64,000 nucleotides of DNA, taken from assembly GCA_020536535.1 (NCBI GenBank), contig JAHLWZ010000231.1, positions 62,001-126,000 on the forward strand, in the 5' to 3' direction. The notes below the pieces were generated by a model. That model searched no databases. It saw only the letters and a list, made by a program, of their open reading frames with translations, and had not been told where the DNA came from. Of the stretch, positions 24,219 to 36,500 are shown one piece after another (the stretch's first letter is position 1; the number at the start of each line of letters is the position of its first letter). The DNA is from Pelomyxa schiedti (Eukaryota; Evosea; Pelobiontida; Pelomyxidae). The position numbers were made by a program, and so were the translations under genes.

Positions 24219-25596
24219 AGTTCGTTTGACTTGCTACGCTTGTGACTCGTGGTCCACCCCCCAGGGCTTTTTTATTTTGAAGGTTTTGAAACTTTTTGTT
24301 CGTTTATTCAAATAAAGGGAGATGCCGGCAACATCCACGAAGCCCTCGGGACGAAATCCACCCAAAATGATCAAAATCAAGTGTTTGCGCAGTTAGCGGC
24401 CCATCTTAGGACCGGGGTGAATTGTCATTACTTTTAAGGCAGGCTCCACAAACAGGTACGGTCTGGGGATTCTTTTGGTGACTTGGGCTGGTGGGGTTGT
24501 TGATGTTCGTGTAAGTATGGTGTGGTTGGCGCCAAACCAGGGGCAACCAGGAATGTTTTTTGCTCTTCTTAGGACCCACAGGTGTTGTGTTGTTGTAAGT
24601 GTGTTGTGTATTATTGGTATGAGATACATGTGATAGTAGGGTTTGGTAATAATGAAAAGGAAGGTTGTGTTCACCACAGTTTGCCAGCAGTGTAAGAAGC
24701 TCTACAAAGAAATGTATGGAATAAAATAAACTGCAGACTGCTTGGCCTGGCAAAGAAAAAGATTGGTTGTGCCAAAAGAGTTATGGTCTGTTGACTATTG
24801 TTTCCCCCACATACCACACAAGTGCTTCCCTATCAGAACAGTGCTTTCCATGAATGAAACCTGAATGCCCATAGCACTGCTGTTGCCTGTTGCTGGTTGG
24901 TTGTTGGTGACTGGCCAAAAAATCCCACTGAATCAATGACTGTGCGTTATGGGGTGGTGGTGTGAGTTGAGGGAGAGAAGGAGGAAGAAGAAGAAGAAGA
25001 AGCCAAAAGAGGCATTCTCCCACCACTACTACCACCCACCACGCCCAACAGCAACAAACCACAATGCCCCCAAAAAAGCAAAGGATTGTGGTGGACAGAC
25101 AACCCACAATGGCAGTGCGTTATGGGGTGGTGGTGTGAGTTGAGGGAGAGAAGGAGGAAGAAGAAGAAGAAGAAGCCAAAAGAAGCATTCTCCCACCACT
25201 ACTACCACCCACCGCGCCCAGCAGCAACAAACCACAATTCCCCCAAAAAAGCAGAGGATGGTGAGGGGGGTCCACATGATGATGATGGTGATGCATGCTG
25301 ACACAATGTAGACGATACAGCAATGTTGCTGCTTGTGGCGAGGTGAGCTAAATATTAGTATGGCCCACCAAAATGATTCTGGAGTGCCACACTGCTGTTT
25401 GTTGTACTTTTTTTTTGTTTTGATGTAATTTTTTCCCAGCTTTTCAAAGTCCCTTGTGGGACAGCGGTAAAATCTCCTGTCATTGGCAGTACGTTGGACA
25501 GCCGGCAACACTTTTTGTTTTGGTGCCTGTTTGTTGCACACTTTGTTTTGTTTGAAAGACTTTTGAAGGGTCGCTGAAAAATTCGAAAGTGATCAG
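24219..25596. other. 1.4 kb region without a convincing gene
   Basis: The region lies between divergent genes, the cyclin (minus) and the cytidylyltransferase fusion (plus). Open frames on the minus strand at 24393-24753 are 94-115 residues, low in conserved motifs, and two of them overlap in different frames, so I do not call a gene. A 173-bp tandem duplication occupies 24942-25262. The rest is repeat-like, rich in CCACCA and GTTG words. Confidence 0.45.
24942..25262. repeat. Tandem duplication, two copies of a 173-bp unit
   Basis: Copy 1 begins at 24942 and copy 2 at 25115; both start with GTGCGTTATGGGGTGGTGGT. About 148 bp of each unit is conserved with only a few substitutions, including a (GAA)n tract and a run of CCACTACTACCACC. 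The copies are so similar that the duplication is recent. The minus strand is open through both copies, encoding Val/Leu/Cys-rich sequence; I regard this as a by-product of composition. Confidence 0.85.
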
Positions 25597-28564
25597 ATGG
25601 CCACAGATCCAGCCACGTTGTTGCCGGTAACGGGTTGCACGGATCCGCAAGATCCACAGCTTCGTTGTTTGTTGTTCCTTTGGCGTGCTCGTCAACACGA
25701 GTTGGGGTTGGTTTCCAGCGAACCGCCGCCACCTGAAGTCGTCGGTCATGTTGTATTTTCCTTCCTTCCCTCACTCCCTTTTTTTTTTTTTTTTTTGTGG
25801 GAATTTGGGGAGGGTTTGGTGGGCTAAAGTTTGAGATTGGTTGTTTACTGTTGCTCATAGAGAATGAGAGTTTTGATGTGTGGAGTTTGGGACCTTCTGC
25901 ACCCTGGGCATGCACAGGCGATGGAGCGAGTGAAGGAAAAGTTCCCTCATTGTTGGCTTATTATAGGAGGTATTCTGGGGATTTTTCCCCCATTTGGAAT
26001 TCTAATTGATGGAATAAGTTCACAGTGACCAAACTACGGCTTCCATGAAGGGCAAACCTGTTTTAACAATGAAAGAGAGGGCTGAAATGGTTAGGCACAT
26101 TAAGTATGTTGATGAAGTGCTTCTGGACTGTCCTTGGGCAGTTGATAAAAGTTTCCTTGATAGTCATATGGTGACCACTTTGTCCTGTATATTGCACTGC
26201 ACCTTATAGTTTTGAAGATAGACCTTGTAGTTGGCTCTGATGATAGCTTTACGAGTAAAGGCAAAAGTATCTATGAAGAAGTTCAAAAGTTGGGGAAGTT
26301 CGTTGAAATTCCCCGCATAGAAGGTGACAATTCAAATAGTAGAAGCTATTACAAGAGTTCACCCTAACCATAGGAATATCTTCTACTTCTATCATTTCTC
26401 GAATTGTTAGTAATTATGATGCCTACATTAATCGCACCCTTGATTGCGGCTATTCACTAAGTGATTTGAATGTGTCATATCTTCGGGTAACATTCGTTAC
26501 TTCCAATAAATAGAAATGTTCAAATATGTACAGGGTATGAGAGTATCAACCTCTCGAGGTGTGAAAAAAGTTATGAGGGGCTTTGGATTTGGTGCCAACT
26601 GGAGGATTAGTGGCTTCACGAGGCGATTTGGTGAGAAAATTCTTCAGTCATGGGCTCAAAGGGGACTTGCAAAAGAACTTGTGTGAATGCATTAGAGACA
26701 AACTATCACTCACAAAACAAAAAAGCGTCTTGCAGAGGCTACTGACCCAAGCTACCCTTCAGCAGCATCAGAGGAAACATCAACTTCGTCTGAAGATTTG
26801 AGTGAAATTTTCCCTTGGGCACTTAAGCAGTGCAAAGAGTTGGTCAATGGTTGGAAAAATGTGGACGTATCAGAAATTTCCATCAAAGTAATAAAAGGTT
26901 ATTTCCTTATGCAACATGAAACGAGTTTTGATTGGTTTTAGGAGGACTTACAAATAGACTCTACAAACTCTCTTTGTCACCCGAGGCGACTGAAAGACTG
27001 AATGAAGCTGCTGATCCGGCTTCTTGTGGTATCAACAGTATAATTTCCATTGTACTCATTCGTGCAGAAAGGGTACCTCAACACGTTCTTGTTCGCAAAT
27101 ATGGCGAAGGAACCGAAGTATTTTTCGACCGCAGTCACGAGCACATTATCTTTAGCAGATTCTCTGATGCTAGACTTGGTCCTCACTTGTATGGCCTTTT
27201 CGAAGGAGGACGGATTGAGGAATTTCTTGAATTGCAATCTCTTACATCAGACGAGGTACCTAATGTGCTGCTGGCCATTGCACAGCAACTTGCAAATGTG
27301 CACAGACTAGAGATTGAGGATTTACCACATACCCCCTCCTTGTTTAATTCTCTGCGACATTGGTATGAAGCAGCAATGCAAGTTACATTTGGTACACCTC
27401 CTAAATTTGTACAACCTGACTTGGGTTGCCAGATGACCCAAAGAAGAAACTTCAACTGTCAGAGCTTGGTCTAGAAAAATTGGGAGGCGAGATAGATGAA
27501 CTTCAAGGTTACTTACGTAAGATTGATTCACCAATGTGCTTTTGCCACAACGATTTACTTGGCGGAAACATCATGTATGACAATGAATCCAAGAAACTGT
27601 GCTTTATTGATTTTGAATATGGCTCTTATAATTACCGAGGTATATTAATACAATTCATAAGTGTGACTGATCCCTGCTAGGGTTTGACTTCGGAAATCAT
27701 TTCAATGAATGGATGCTCGTATATAGTGAGCCCCACGAACCTTGGTTCCGGCTGGAGCCATCTCATTATCCCTCATACCAGCAACAGCATGACTTCTTTA
27801 GCACTTACCTTCGTCAGTATCTGTCTGTTTCCTCTACCTCCCCGACCACAGTAACTTCAGGCGAACCTGTTCCCCCAGCTACAACAACTACTACCACTGC
27901 AACTACCTCAACTACAACAACTACCTCCACAGCAACTTCCGAAGAGGCTCTTATATTATCAAATCCAGAACGGTTTGAACAAGCAGTACAAGGACTCATT
28001 GCTGAAGCTAACCAATTTTCCCTTGCATCCCACATCTTGTGGGCCGTGTGGTCTGTTATTCAAGCTTCTTCCTCGTCTATCCAATTTGGTTATCTCGAAT
28101 TTGCCCAGGCACGAATCAAAGAATACTACAAAAGGAAAAACGATTATCTAGTAGAACACGTTTATACCAAATCCTACTGTGAACCCCACGTATTGACGTG
28201 TGTTATTCATTATTATTCCAGTTTCCAGTTTAATTCCCAATCCAGAGAAACTCCCAGCCCGGCCACCACAGTATTTGTTAGTAATGATGACCACCACTTT
28301 GTGGTAAGCCCACTCATTAACAGTACACAAACATGACAGCTATTCCAGGAGGCCAGATTCAACATTCCGACCTGGTGCAAGCAATGTGGTTACTTTGTGC
28401 GTTCTCCATTTGGGAAACAAGGCTACCGCTGCCAAGGTTACAATACAGTTTCGGAAATAAGACTCACTAACAAACTAAAAGCTTGCGGGATGTGCGTTCA
28501 CCGTAACTGCAAAGACAACGTTGTATCGAAATGTGTCTTCAGAAAGCAAGCAGAAATTTTGTAA
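25597..28564 (+). CDS. Fused phosphocholine cytidylyltransferase / choline(ethanolamine) kinase / C1 protein
   Basis: Read as one multi-exon gene. After a short leader (MATDPATLLPVTG) comes a CCT-type nucleotidyltransferase: GVWDLLHPGHAQAM with the HxGH motif (about 25880), KGKPVLTMKERAEMVRHIKY, VDEVLLDCPW, GISSTSIISRIVSNYD (the family's R-T-E-G-I-S-T region, about 26375-26430). A 45-nt intron near 26680 joins this in frame to RLAEATDPSYPS and a choline/ethanolamine kinase: GGLTNRLYKLSL (26940), FEGGRIEEFLE (27200), the catalytic CFCHNDLLGGNIM (27540) and IDFEYGSYNYRGFDF (27607-27690). A Thr-rich loop (about 27830-27940) interrupts the kinase C-lobe. The last exons make a complete C1 zinc finger (HX12CX2CX14CX2CX4HX2CX7C), ending at TAA 28562. 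Together this would supply two consecutive Kennedy-pathway steps, with the C1 domain possibly recruiting the enzyme to diacylglycerol membranes. A split into two genes is not excluded. Confidence 0.8.
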
Positions 28565-28648
28565 CACAAAGCCCTCTTGGTTTAATTTAAAATTCTATTC
28601 TCTGAGGAAATCACATACTTTCGGTTTTTTTTTCCCCTTGTGTGAAAC

Positions 28649-30477
28649 ATGAACTTTTGGCCGTTCATTCTCATTGTTTCCTCTGGTGTTCTGCTGGGTC
28701 TGTTGTGGTGTCAATTTGAAAACGGTTCTTTCTCTTATTGGCATTAGGGGCCTTTGGTGATTACATCAACCCAGTGGTCAATGTTGATGCACCAGGTGTG
28801 TACATGAGGTGGCTAATTGTTACTTGAGAGGCAACAACCAACATACAAACTTGTAATACAGACCCTGGGGTTTTGTTCTATGACGGGTTGTTCTGGATGG
28901 TTTCTACATCTGGCGATGATACCAGTAATATGTTTCCTATACGGAAAAGTGCTGATCTGGTTTCCTGGACCTCCATTGGTTTTGTGTTCAACTCCTCTAC
29001 AAAACCATCCTGGGTATTTCCCTTACTACCTATCTTTCTCTATCTAACAAAACGCAAGGCTTCCAAGTGTTTTTGGGCCCCAGAGCTTCACGTTGTGGGT
29101 GGCAGGATAATGGTATATTTTGTTGCATGTGACTCTGCTGGGCTGCTCTCTATTGGCGGTGGATATGCATCACATCCACAAGGTCCTTACACGGCTCTGG
29201 AATATCGGCTTGTTAACGATCCCCTGGGAGCCATTGATCCTTCCTTTTTCAAGGACCCAGTTTCAGGGCACCAGTATCTACTTTGGAAGGTTTCTCAATT
29301 CATAATAGCAACCTTTTCTGAGAGATATAGGTTAATGATGCAGCTGCTTCTATATACGCACAAGAAACAAACGACGCTGGTGACAGTCTTCTGGGCTCCA
29401 AGACTCTCCTCATGGTTGTGAGTCTGACGTGGGAGCAACCCATAGTTGAAGCCCCCTGGATGATCTACCGGAATAATACATATTACATGTTCTACAGCAG
29501 TGGTTACTATAATCAACCAACCTACAATATAGGAGTTGCTCGTAGTTCATCACCACTTGTATGTTTGCAGGTTTTTATTTTGTGAATTAAGTGTTATTTT
29601 ACACAGGGCCCATTTGAAAAAGCATGTGCCCCCCTAATGTCACAATATGCTGATGGCTCACCTTCAAATGCATTCAGTGCACCAGGCCACACTTCGGTTC
29701 TCGATTATGTTGGAGAATCATCTTCCACATTCCTCGTTTATCACTCATGGTACAGTGGGAAAATTGACATGTCTCCTGGGCGCGTGGTTCTTGTTGACCA
29801 GCTGTGGTGGAGTGAAACTCCAGGAGACTGGCCTGTTGTAAGCGGTCAATCCGGCACCCCAACATGTGATTCCCAACCTACTCCTACTTCTTCAGGCTCA
29901 GCCAGAGTACCTTCATCTGTATTACAGGTTGGGTTCCCCCTTTAGTACTGTCTACCATACTCAGTTGATATCTTTCATGAAAGATTGGTAATTCATACAC
30001 CCTACAAACTTATCAATGGTCCGATCAGTGCTGGTCCGATGACGGCGTGATAAGTACAAGTGGATGTAGTTGTCAGTACAAGGTTCATTCCGGCTTGTGT
30101 TCGGGAATGACTATCACCTTAGAGAGTGTCAACAAGTATTTACCGTTCTTGTCACTTGTATCATTCACTCAATTTCTAGACCTGGATACTATTGGAGACA
30201 CAAAAATGGCCAGCTCACTCTTGATAAAGATGACGGCACAGACCTCTTTCATCAGGACAGCTCCTTTATGCCCCTTGCTGGTCTTCACAACCAGGTATTT
30301 GCTAATCTCTATGGATTTAAAATATTAAAATATTCACCCTAGGACTATGTGAGTTTCCGGTCTGTGAATTATCCTTCAGAATACATTAGACACAAAGATG
30401 GGATTTTGTACATTAATGAATGGGATGGCACCGACTTAATGGCTCAAGATGCTTCCTTTTTGCCAATTGCAAAGTGA
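28649..30477 (+). CDS. Secreted GH43 glycoside hydrolase with C-terminal CBM42 (AbfB)
   Basis: The start MNFWPFILIVSSG reads as a signal peptide. The catalytic five-bladed propeller of family GH43 follows, with its three expected acids: Asp in DPGVLFYDG (about 28860), Asp in AIDPSFFKDP (about 29230) and Glu in IVEAPWMIYRNN (about 29445). FWAPELHVVGGRIMVYF is also typical. The C-terminal part (about 30060-30477) is a CBM42/AbfB beta-trefoil: PGYYWRHKNGQLTL and then SFRSVNYPSEYIRHKDG, WDGTDLMAQDASF. GH43 with CBM42 usually removes arabinofuranose or xylose from arabinan or arabinoxylan, so digestion of plant or algal wall material outside the cell or in food vacuoles is likely. Several short introns interrupt it, so it is a settled nuclear gene even if acquired from bacteria or fungi. 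The signal-peptide/first-intron junction is ambiguous. Confidence 0.85.
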
Positions 30478-30529
30478 ATAAACCGATTTTTTGTGATTTT
30501 TTTACAAAACAAAAATAGGTGATAGGTCC

Positions 30530-33500
30530 TCAGTGTCCTTTCTGGGTTAAGTACTTCTCAACATGTTCTACAATCCGCTGGGGGGCAGATTCTGACAAGG
30601 CGGCGTCACATACGGATTCTTTATTGACAGTACGGTGTTGCTGATGGAGGTATAACGCAGAAGCCAGCTATTAAACGGAGTCAGTTTATGGTGGAAAGTG
30701 GTAAAGTTGGAGAAATTACAAGTCTAGATTGCGGTATACCCATCTCTAACAAGTCCGTGCATAGCTCCCCATATTGCAGCTCAATGGCGCATACTTCATC
30801 AAAATTGTCAGTGTGTTTTGTGCTAGCAGGAACAAGAGAAGGCGGGGGTACTGAAACAACCACTGACGGTGGCTCCATGTCATCATCTGTGCGTGTGGTA
30901 TCTGGCGGTGGGATGCTCTCAGTAGCCTTAACTGGTGGGGGAATAGGGTCTGTGGCTAGAGCCATTGTTACACCACTTTCAGGCTCAGAGGTAGCGCCAC
31001 TGCCTGAAGAGGTGGTCGTTGTTGTTGATGTTGTGGCCGTTGTTGTGGTAGTAGTTGCCGCCGCTGTTGCTCCATGTGGAGCGTCAACAAGATGCATAGT
31101 AGTTGCAGTAGGTCCCGCGGCAGGGTCTACAATCGGGGCATCGGGACCTCCCAGTGGTAATGGTAAATTGCGATTCACACACTGCACTACAGTACTAAGC
31201 CGTGTTGTGACTTCACAGAGAGTTCCATATTTCTTCCACAAGAAGGTTTTTTCACCAAAGTCGATAATAAGATGGACAGCAGGGTCACCCTACATTGTAG
31301 ACTGAGATAAATCGGATAATTAACATGAAGAAACCTGGTCAATGATTTTTTGTGCATATCGTAGAACAAGTTTTTTTTTAATTATGAAGCGACCTGATGT
31401 TCCGAACTGAATCGTAGTGTTCACCTCAGTGGAGCCGGCAACGAATGTACTAGGGTCAAGAAACTTAATTCATTTAGTACTTATGAGAAAGAACGAAATT
31501 GTACAGAAGGGCAAAGCTTGATAGGGTACATGGCAATCTTGAAAGTAGAAATAAGGCGTGCTCCTCCTGGGACCACTTTTGTGAGTGCCGTCCAGAATTC
31601 ATCTCCCTCAAATCTTAACATTGCTTGCTTAACAACAAGTGCTAGAAGATTGTTAAACCAAAAGAGGAGAGCCTTGGTAAATACCAGCCGGCTTGTTAGC
31701 CTTTATATGAAGGCGAATTCCTCCTCCATGTGGGAACTCACCACGTACTGACACAATGTCAACTCCTTCTGTAAAAATGGGTGCAACCTAGAGGCATTAA
31801 AAGAGCAAAGATAATTTGAAGTTCACTTCATGCCAATCTCGCTTCAGAACTTGGTAAGCCTTCCATGTGAGGAACAGGCTCAAGGGACCTGCTCCGATAT
31901 ACAACCAATACCAAGGAAATCCATCAATCTGAAACATAGGTGGAACAGCGAGAGGCCACCAAGCCCATACTACAAACACAACAACCTATTGTAAAGTCGG
32001 TATTGGTTTATATTACATTCAATGCATGAATAGACATACAATGAACCACTCCCCTATAAAAGAAAAAAGGGATGAGATGTGAATACTGGCTAACTTTTAA
32101 GTATCTTACCAAAACAGCAACAGCTTCGCCTATGCATATAACAAAATTCTGTTGCTTTGGAGAGAATTGCCTTGTATCCTTTTACGACTGTACCAGCCAT
32201 TATTCTTTTTCCTATCAAGACATATGCATTAAGGGGGTCGAAGACTTCATAAAGTGTCATCTTTAGAATCTGTTAAGGAAGAGTATACAGTCGTAAGTCA
32301 GGAAAGGGCATAGAAGGATATGTAAAAATGTGAGATGGAGGATGATCGGATACTCTATCCACCATATAATACACAAAATCCAGCACCTAGATAAGTAAGC
32401 TTGATTTCCTAAATTTCGTTTCCTTTTCAAAACTGGTAGTATACCAGGGTGCAAAATTGGCCACAGTATCTGACCAAAATTCGATATCAGCAAAAGCTTC
32501 CCAAAATTCTACAAAGGACGGAAGAGGAGACATGCGTAATCCACCTTTTTCTCAAGATTGGATTCATTACACAATATTACACACACTTACCAATTAGAAG
32601 AACGGGCAGGATAGGAAGGGCTAGATTAAGAATAACTATGAAGGGAATGCAGATGGCTTGAACTATCATCATGAAAATCTTGACAAAACGGCGTGAGCTG
32701 TGAAGGAAAGCAGGCAATACCTCCAAAATAGCCCAGCCTACTCCCGGGCAGGTTCCAATGCTCCAGCCCGATGCTAAAGTTACGTTATAACAGTAAAAAA
32801 TGAGGTCTCTAAACATACAACGGCGACATCTTCTCCAAATTGGTTCAAAAAAAGTACAAAACAGAAAGCAGGTATGATTGAAACAAAGTACAGGAATCAA
32901 CGCAAGCTCATTCAGGAGTATAAAAGGGAACCCACAAAAAATTCCCATTATGACTTGATGTATAGCCCAGAAATCTCTTCTACTATCACACATTGCTGTA
33001 AGAAGTAAGACATAAGTTTGTTGCGATTCGAGGTACCATAAATCCAATAAAGAGGCATGCAAACAAAAGACAGGGTTCTGGAGCCATTATTCATATCCAA
33101 AATTGGTAACCTCCCATAGGGCGTTATAGCGGAAGTCCGTCTAGCAGGTGCGGCTGCAGTGATAGCTGCAGTACTAGCTGCAGATGACGCAAGGGGGGTT
33201 GTATCTGTTGGAGCCGGGCTTGAATGATATGTAAGGTCGGCACGGGAAGGCTTAAGATCACTCAGCTTTTTCACTTTCCCTATGCGCCATCCGATATACA
33301 TATGAATAGGAAGAAGGACAAATGCGGCCGCCTAATAGTCACTTTGTTAGAAGAGAAAACGGTATTGAGCAATAACCTTTATTAGTAGCATTACAACATG
33401 TGGAATGTGCATCATTGCTGGAGAAGCCACAAGGGGGGGGAAAAAAAACAGGAAGTTAGTGGAAGAGTTATTTTGGTGGCTGAGAGACTTTGTAGAAATT

Positions 33501-36500
33501 CATATGTAACTATATCTCTGTACAATGAAAACGACATGTGGAATGTTTGTTCTTCCTCTCGTAACTGCAGTTATTAGGAGGGAAGTTTATAACTATTGTA
33601 GGAGTACATAGCACTTCCATGCAGCCTCGAAGCCTGTTGTAAAAATTGACTCGTCTATTTCCTAAAGAGGCATTTTAAAGTAAGGTTCTTAATTGTAATG
33701 CAACACCAAACACAAAGACAACAACCTCTTCGTCTTCTTCGGCATTTACCATTTCCATTGTAGTGCCGGTAGAAGTAACAGGAGAGCTGATATCTACAGC
33801 GGTAGTGGGAACTGTGGACTCTGTTGTGTGAACGTCAACAGATGGGGCTCCAGAAATGGATGGTTCTGTAACAGTGGTGGGTTCTTTAACTAGTTCTTCA
33901 TGGTGCGTCAAATCACTTTCAGGCACTTTCGGGGACGATTTCTCACTAGAACTTGAACTGTGCGATTTATGTGTTTTTCCGGTAGTGGCCAGGGCGCTTT
34001 CCATAACGACAGGGGGGTCGGGGTCCGTCGATTTTGGTGAAGTAATTTCTATACTGTTAGTGGAGTCTTTAGCCTCATCGGACACTGTTTTCTCTTCTGT
34101 ACTTGGAGGGGCAACAATGACTTCGGATTCTGGCGGGGGAGTTCCGTCTCTAGTATCACAAGCACTGGCACTCTCACCTTTTTCACTCGTCACAGAAAGC
34201 TTCACATCGTCTGCGGTACCAGTCACTGCCGGTTCCATCACTACTGTGGTGCTTGTTGTGGTTGAAGGGGTGGTTGTGGTAGTGGTTGTCGTGGTAGTTG
34301 GGGTGATGGGCACCTTCAGAGTAGGCGGTGGAGCAATGATGGGAACAGTATGTGCCGGAGTGTAATCTTCTTTAGCCAAAGCGCGTGCTATTTCTTCATC
34401 TTTAGCCAGCTGTTCTTCCTGTGTATCTTAAGTGATTGATCCAGGAAAGGGTGGTACCTTTCTTCTTTTCTGCCTGGCCAGTATTTGAACGCTCTTCTTT
34501 TTTCGGGAAAAAAGCCAACTGTAATTCCATGCTCGCTTAACCATACAGGGAATGTGGATTGGGCATAGTAAACAGAGCAAAATCTCCATGAAGGATATAA
34601 AGTCACGAAGTAGAAGGTTCATTGTCCAAAGTGTACCTAGATACCAGGAAAAACTCTAAAGAAACAGTTGGCTTTTATTATACTTCCCCTTAGAGCTGGG
34701 TAGGAAACCTCGCGGAAATGATATGTGGAAGAAAGTTCTCCGTGAAGATGGTGTATATGTGATGCTAGTGACAACCATCTCCATGGGCATGCACAACAAA
34801 GTACAAAAAGGGGACCAATGAGACAATCAGCCAGACCAATTCCAAAATATTTGACCACATATTCATGCCGGGCAATATCAACCTCCTTCTTCAAGATAAA
34901 GTGAGTTTTTATTGCTGGTTTATACTAGCAACCTTACGGAAGATATAATTTAGGAACCAGATTGTACGCCAGAAGAAAAAGCAGTTGATGATTCCCAACC
35001 AAACAAAAGGCCAATCAATAAGAGTTTTTGATAATGTTGTTGCTGTTGCTCTGTATAATCCAGTTGTAAGCCAGAAATGCTTCATGAAATTAAAAAAGTA
35101 CACCACAATGCAGGATACCCGTTTAAAATAGCTCTCATGATCAGGTGGCGTCTTGTATTTGTCATAAGCCTTCTTCACTTCAGAAAACAAGGTCTTCCAT
35201 CGCCAAAAGGCAAAGAAAATGAACAACCATTCAAATGCCATCACTATGTCAGCCAAGCATGCCTGTTACTAAAAATGAGGAAGGTAAGTGGAGATATGAA
35301 AACTTTCCCCTAGGTAGGCAGCTGTACGATAGCGTTTTTCGCTTCCCTCTTCATTTCGCAACTATTCTATCCTAAGTATTTGAAAACCAAATTATCACTT
35401 ACTTTCCAAAAAATGGTATGAAGGAAAAACGGACTGCGCCAGGGACATAATGTGACAAAAACGCCGGCAAACACAAATGGTTCATCCTTTAGGGCATGGT
35501 AGAAGCACTTGCATGTCGTAGCATAAAATCTCCAACTCTGGAAAAATAAAGTTACAAACTTTATAAGCAGGGAGACATTAACATGATGCCAGTGGATCTC
35601 CCTAGCCCTCTCAGTGAAGGGTTTTTTAATCTTTCGCACAAAGGTGATTATTCTCCATGGAGCCATAAGCATGAATAGCGCAAATAGCAATCCCACCAAT
35701 ATGTCAACAAATGAAAGCCCAAAGTATTGAGCAGTGCGCAAGCGTCTTTCTGAAGCATCCTTTGACTGAGGGGAGAGTAAACTTTTGTATGTTACATATT
35801 CCCTCCAACCTTGTATAGAGTACGAATGAATCCAAACGTTCTCCAAGGCATTAGGCACACCCATGCACCAAAAAATACAAAAGGAAGGTCAATTAACCAT
35901 TGCAAAAATAGCTTAAGAAACGCCTTGTGCTCATTATCGCCAGTTTCATGCTGAATAAGTAAGATAGAACGGAAGTTAAATTGATTTTTCACCTTTTTAA
36001 TGAGCTGCACTAGAGACGGTATTCTCCAACCAGTAAGAAGAATTAAAAGTAGCAATGGAATGCAAGGAATATCTTAGGGAAAGCTGTTAAAACGGCCTGC
36101 AAGAATAATTACCTTTCAAAGTTCCCAAGCAATACCTAATAAAATAGGACATTTTGTTAAAAACGGGGAATAGCAATTAAGGAATAGATGAATACCGCAG
36201 AACCATGATTCGCCTTTGGTTTGCTGTTTCAGTCTCCTGCACCAGGCGTTTAATGCACCAAGGCATTCGCCACAATGTAAATAGCAGGAACAAGGGAAAA
36301 GGAGCATCCAACAAGAGTAGGCCAAATGGTATCCACACGTAAGGGTACCAGTAGTCCCACTCTTTTATTGCTGTACTGGTCGGCTAAATAATTCAATGTA
36401 AGATGGCATCTGCAAGGACAAATACGTACAGCAGGCATCTCAGCATCAATGGCAGACGAAGGGCTACTTGTATCAGCAGGGGCAGCAGCAGTGGCCCCAG

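Noticed and set aside
24393-24753. Two overlapping minus-strand frames (94 and 115 residues)
   Set aside because: They use different frames, show no domain, and no splice partner supports either; left as unannotated sequence.
24942-25262. Val/Leu/Cys-rich minus-strand frames suggesting membrane peptides
   Set aside because: The frames follow the duplicated CCACCA and GAA tracts and have no other support.
25355-25915. 186-residue minus-strand frame
   Set aside because: It is antisense to the first exon and intron of the cytidylyltransferase fusion and is of low complexity.
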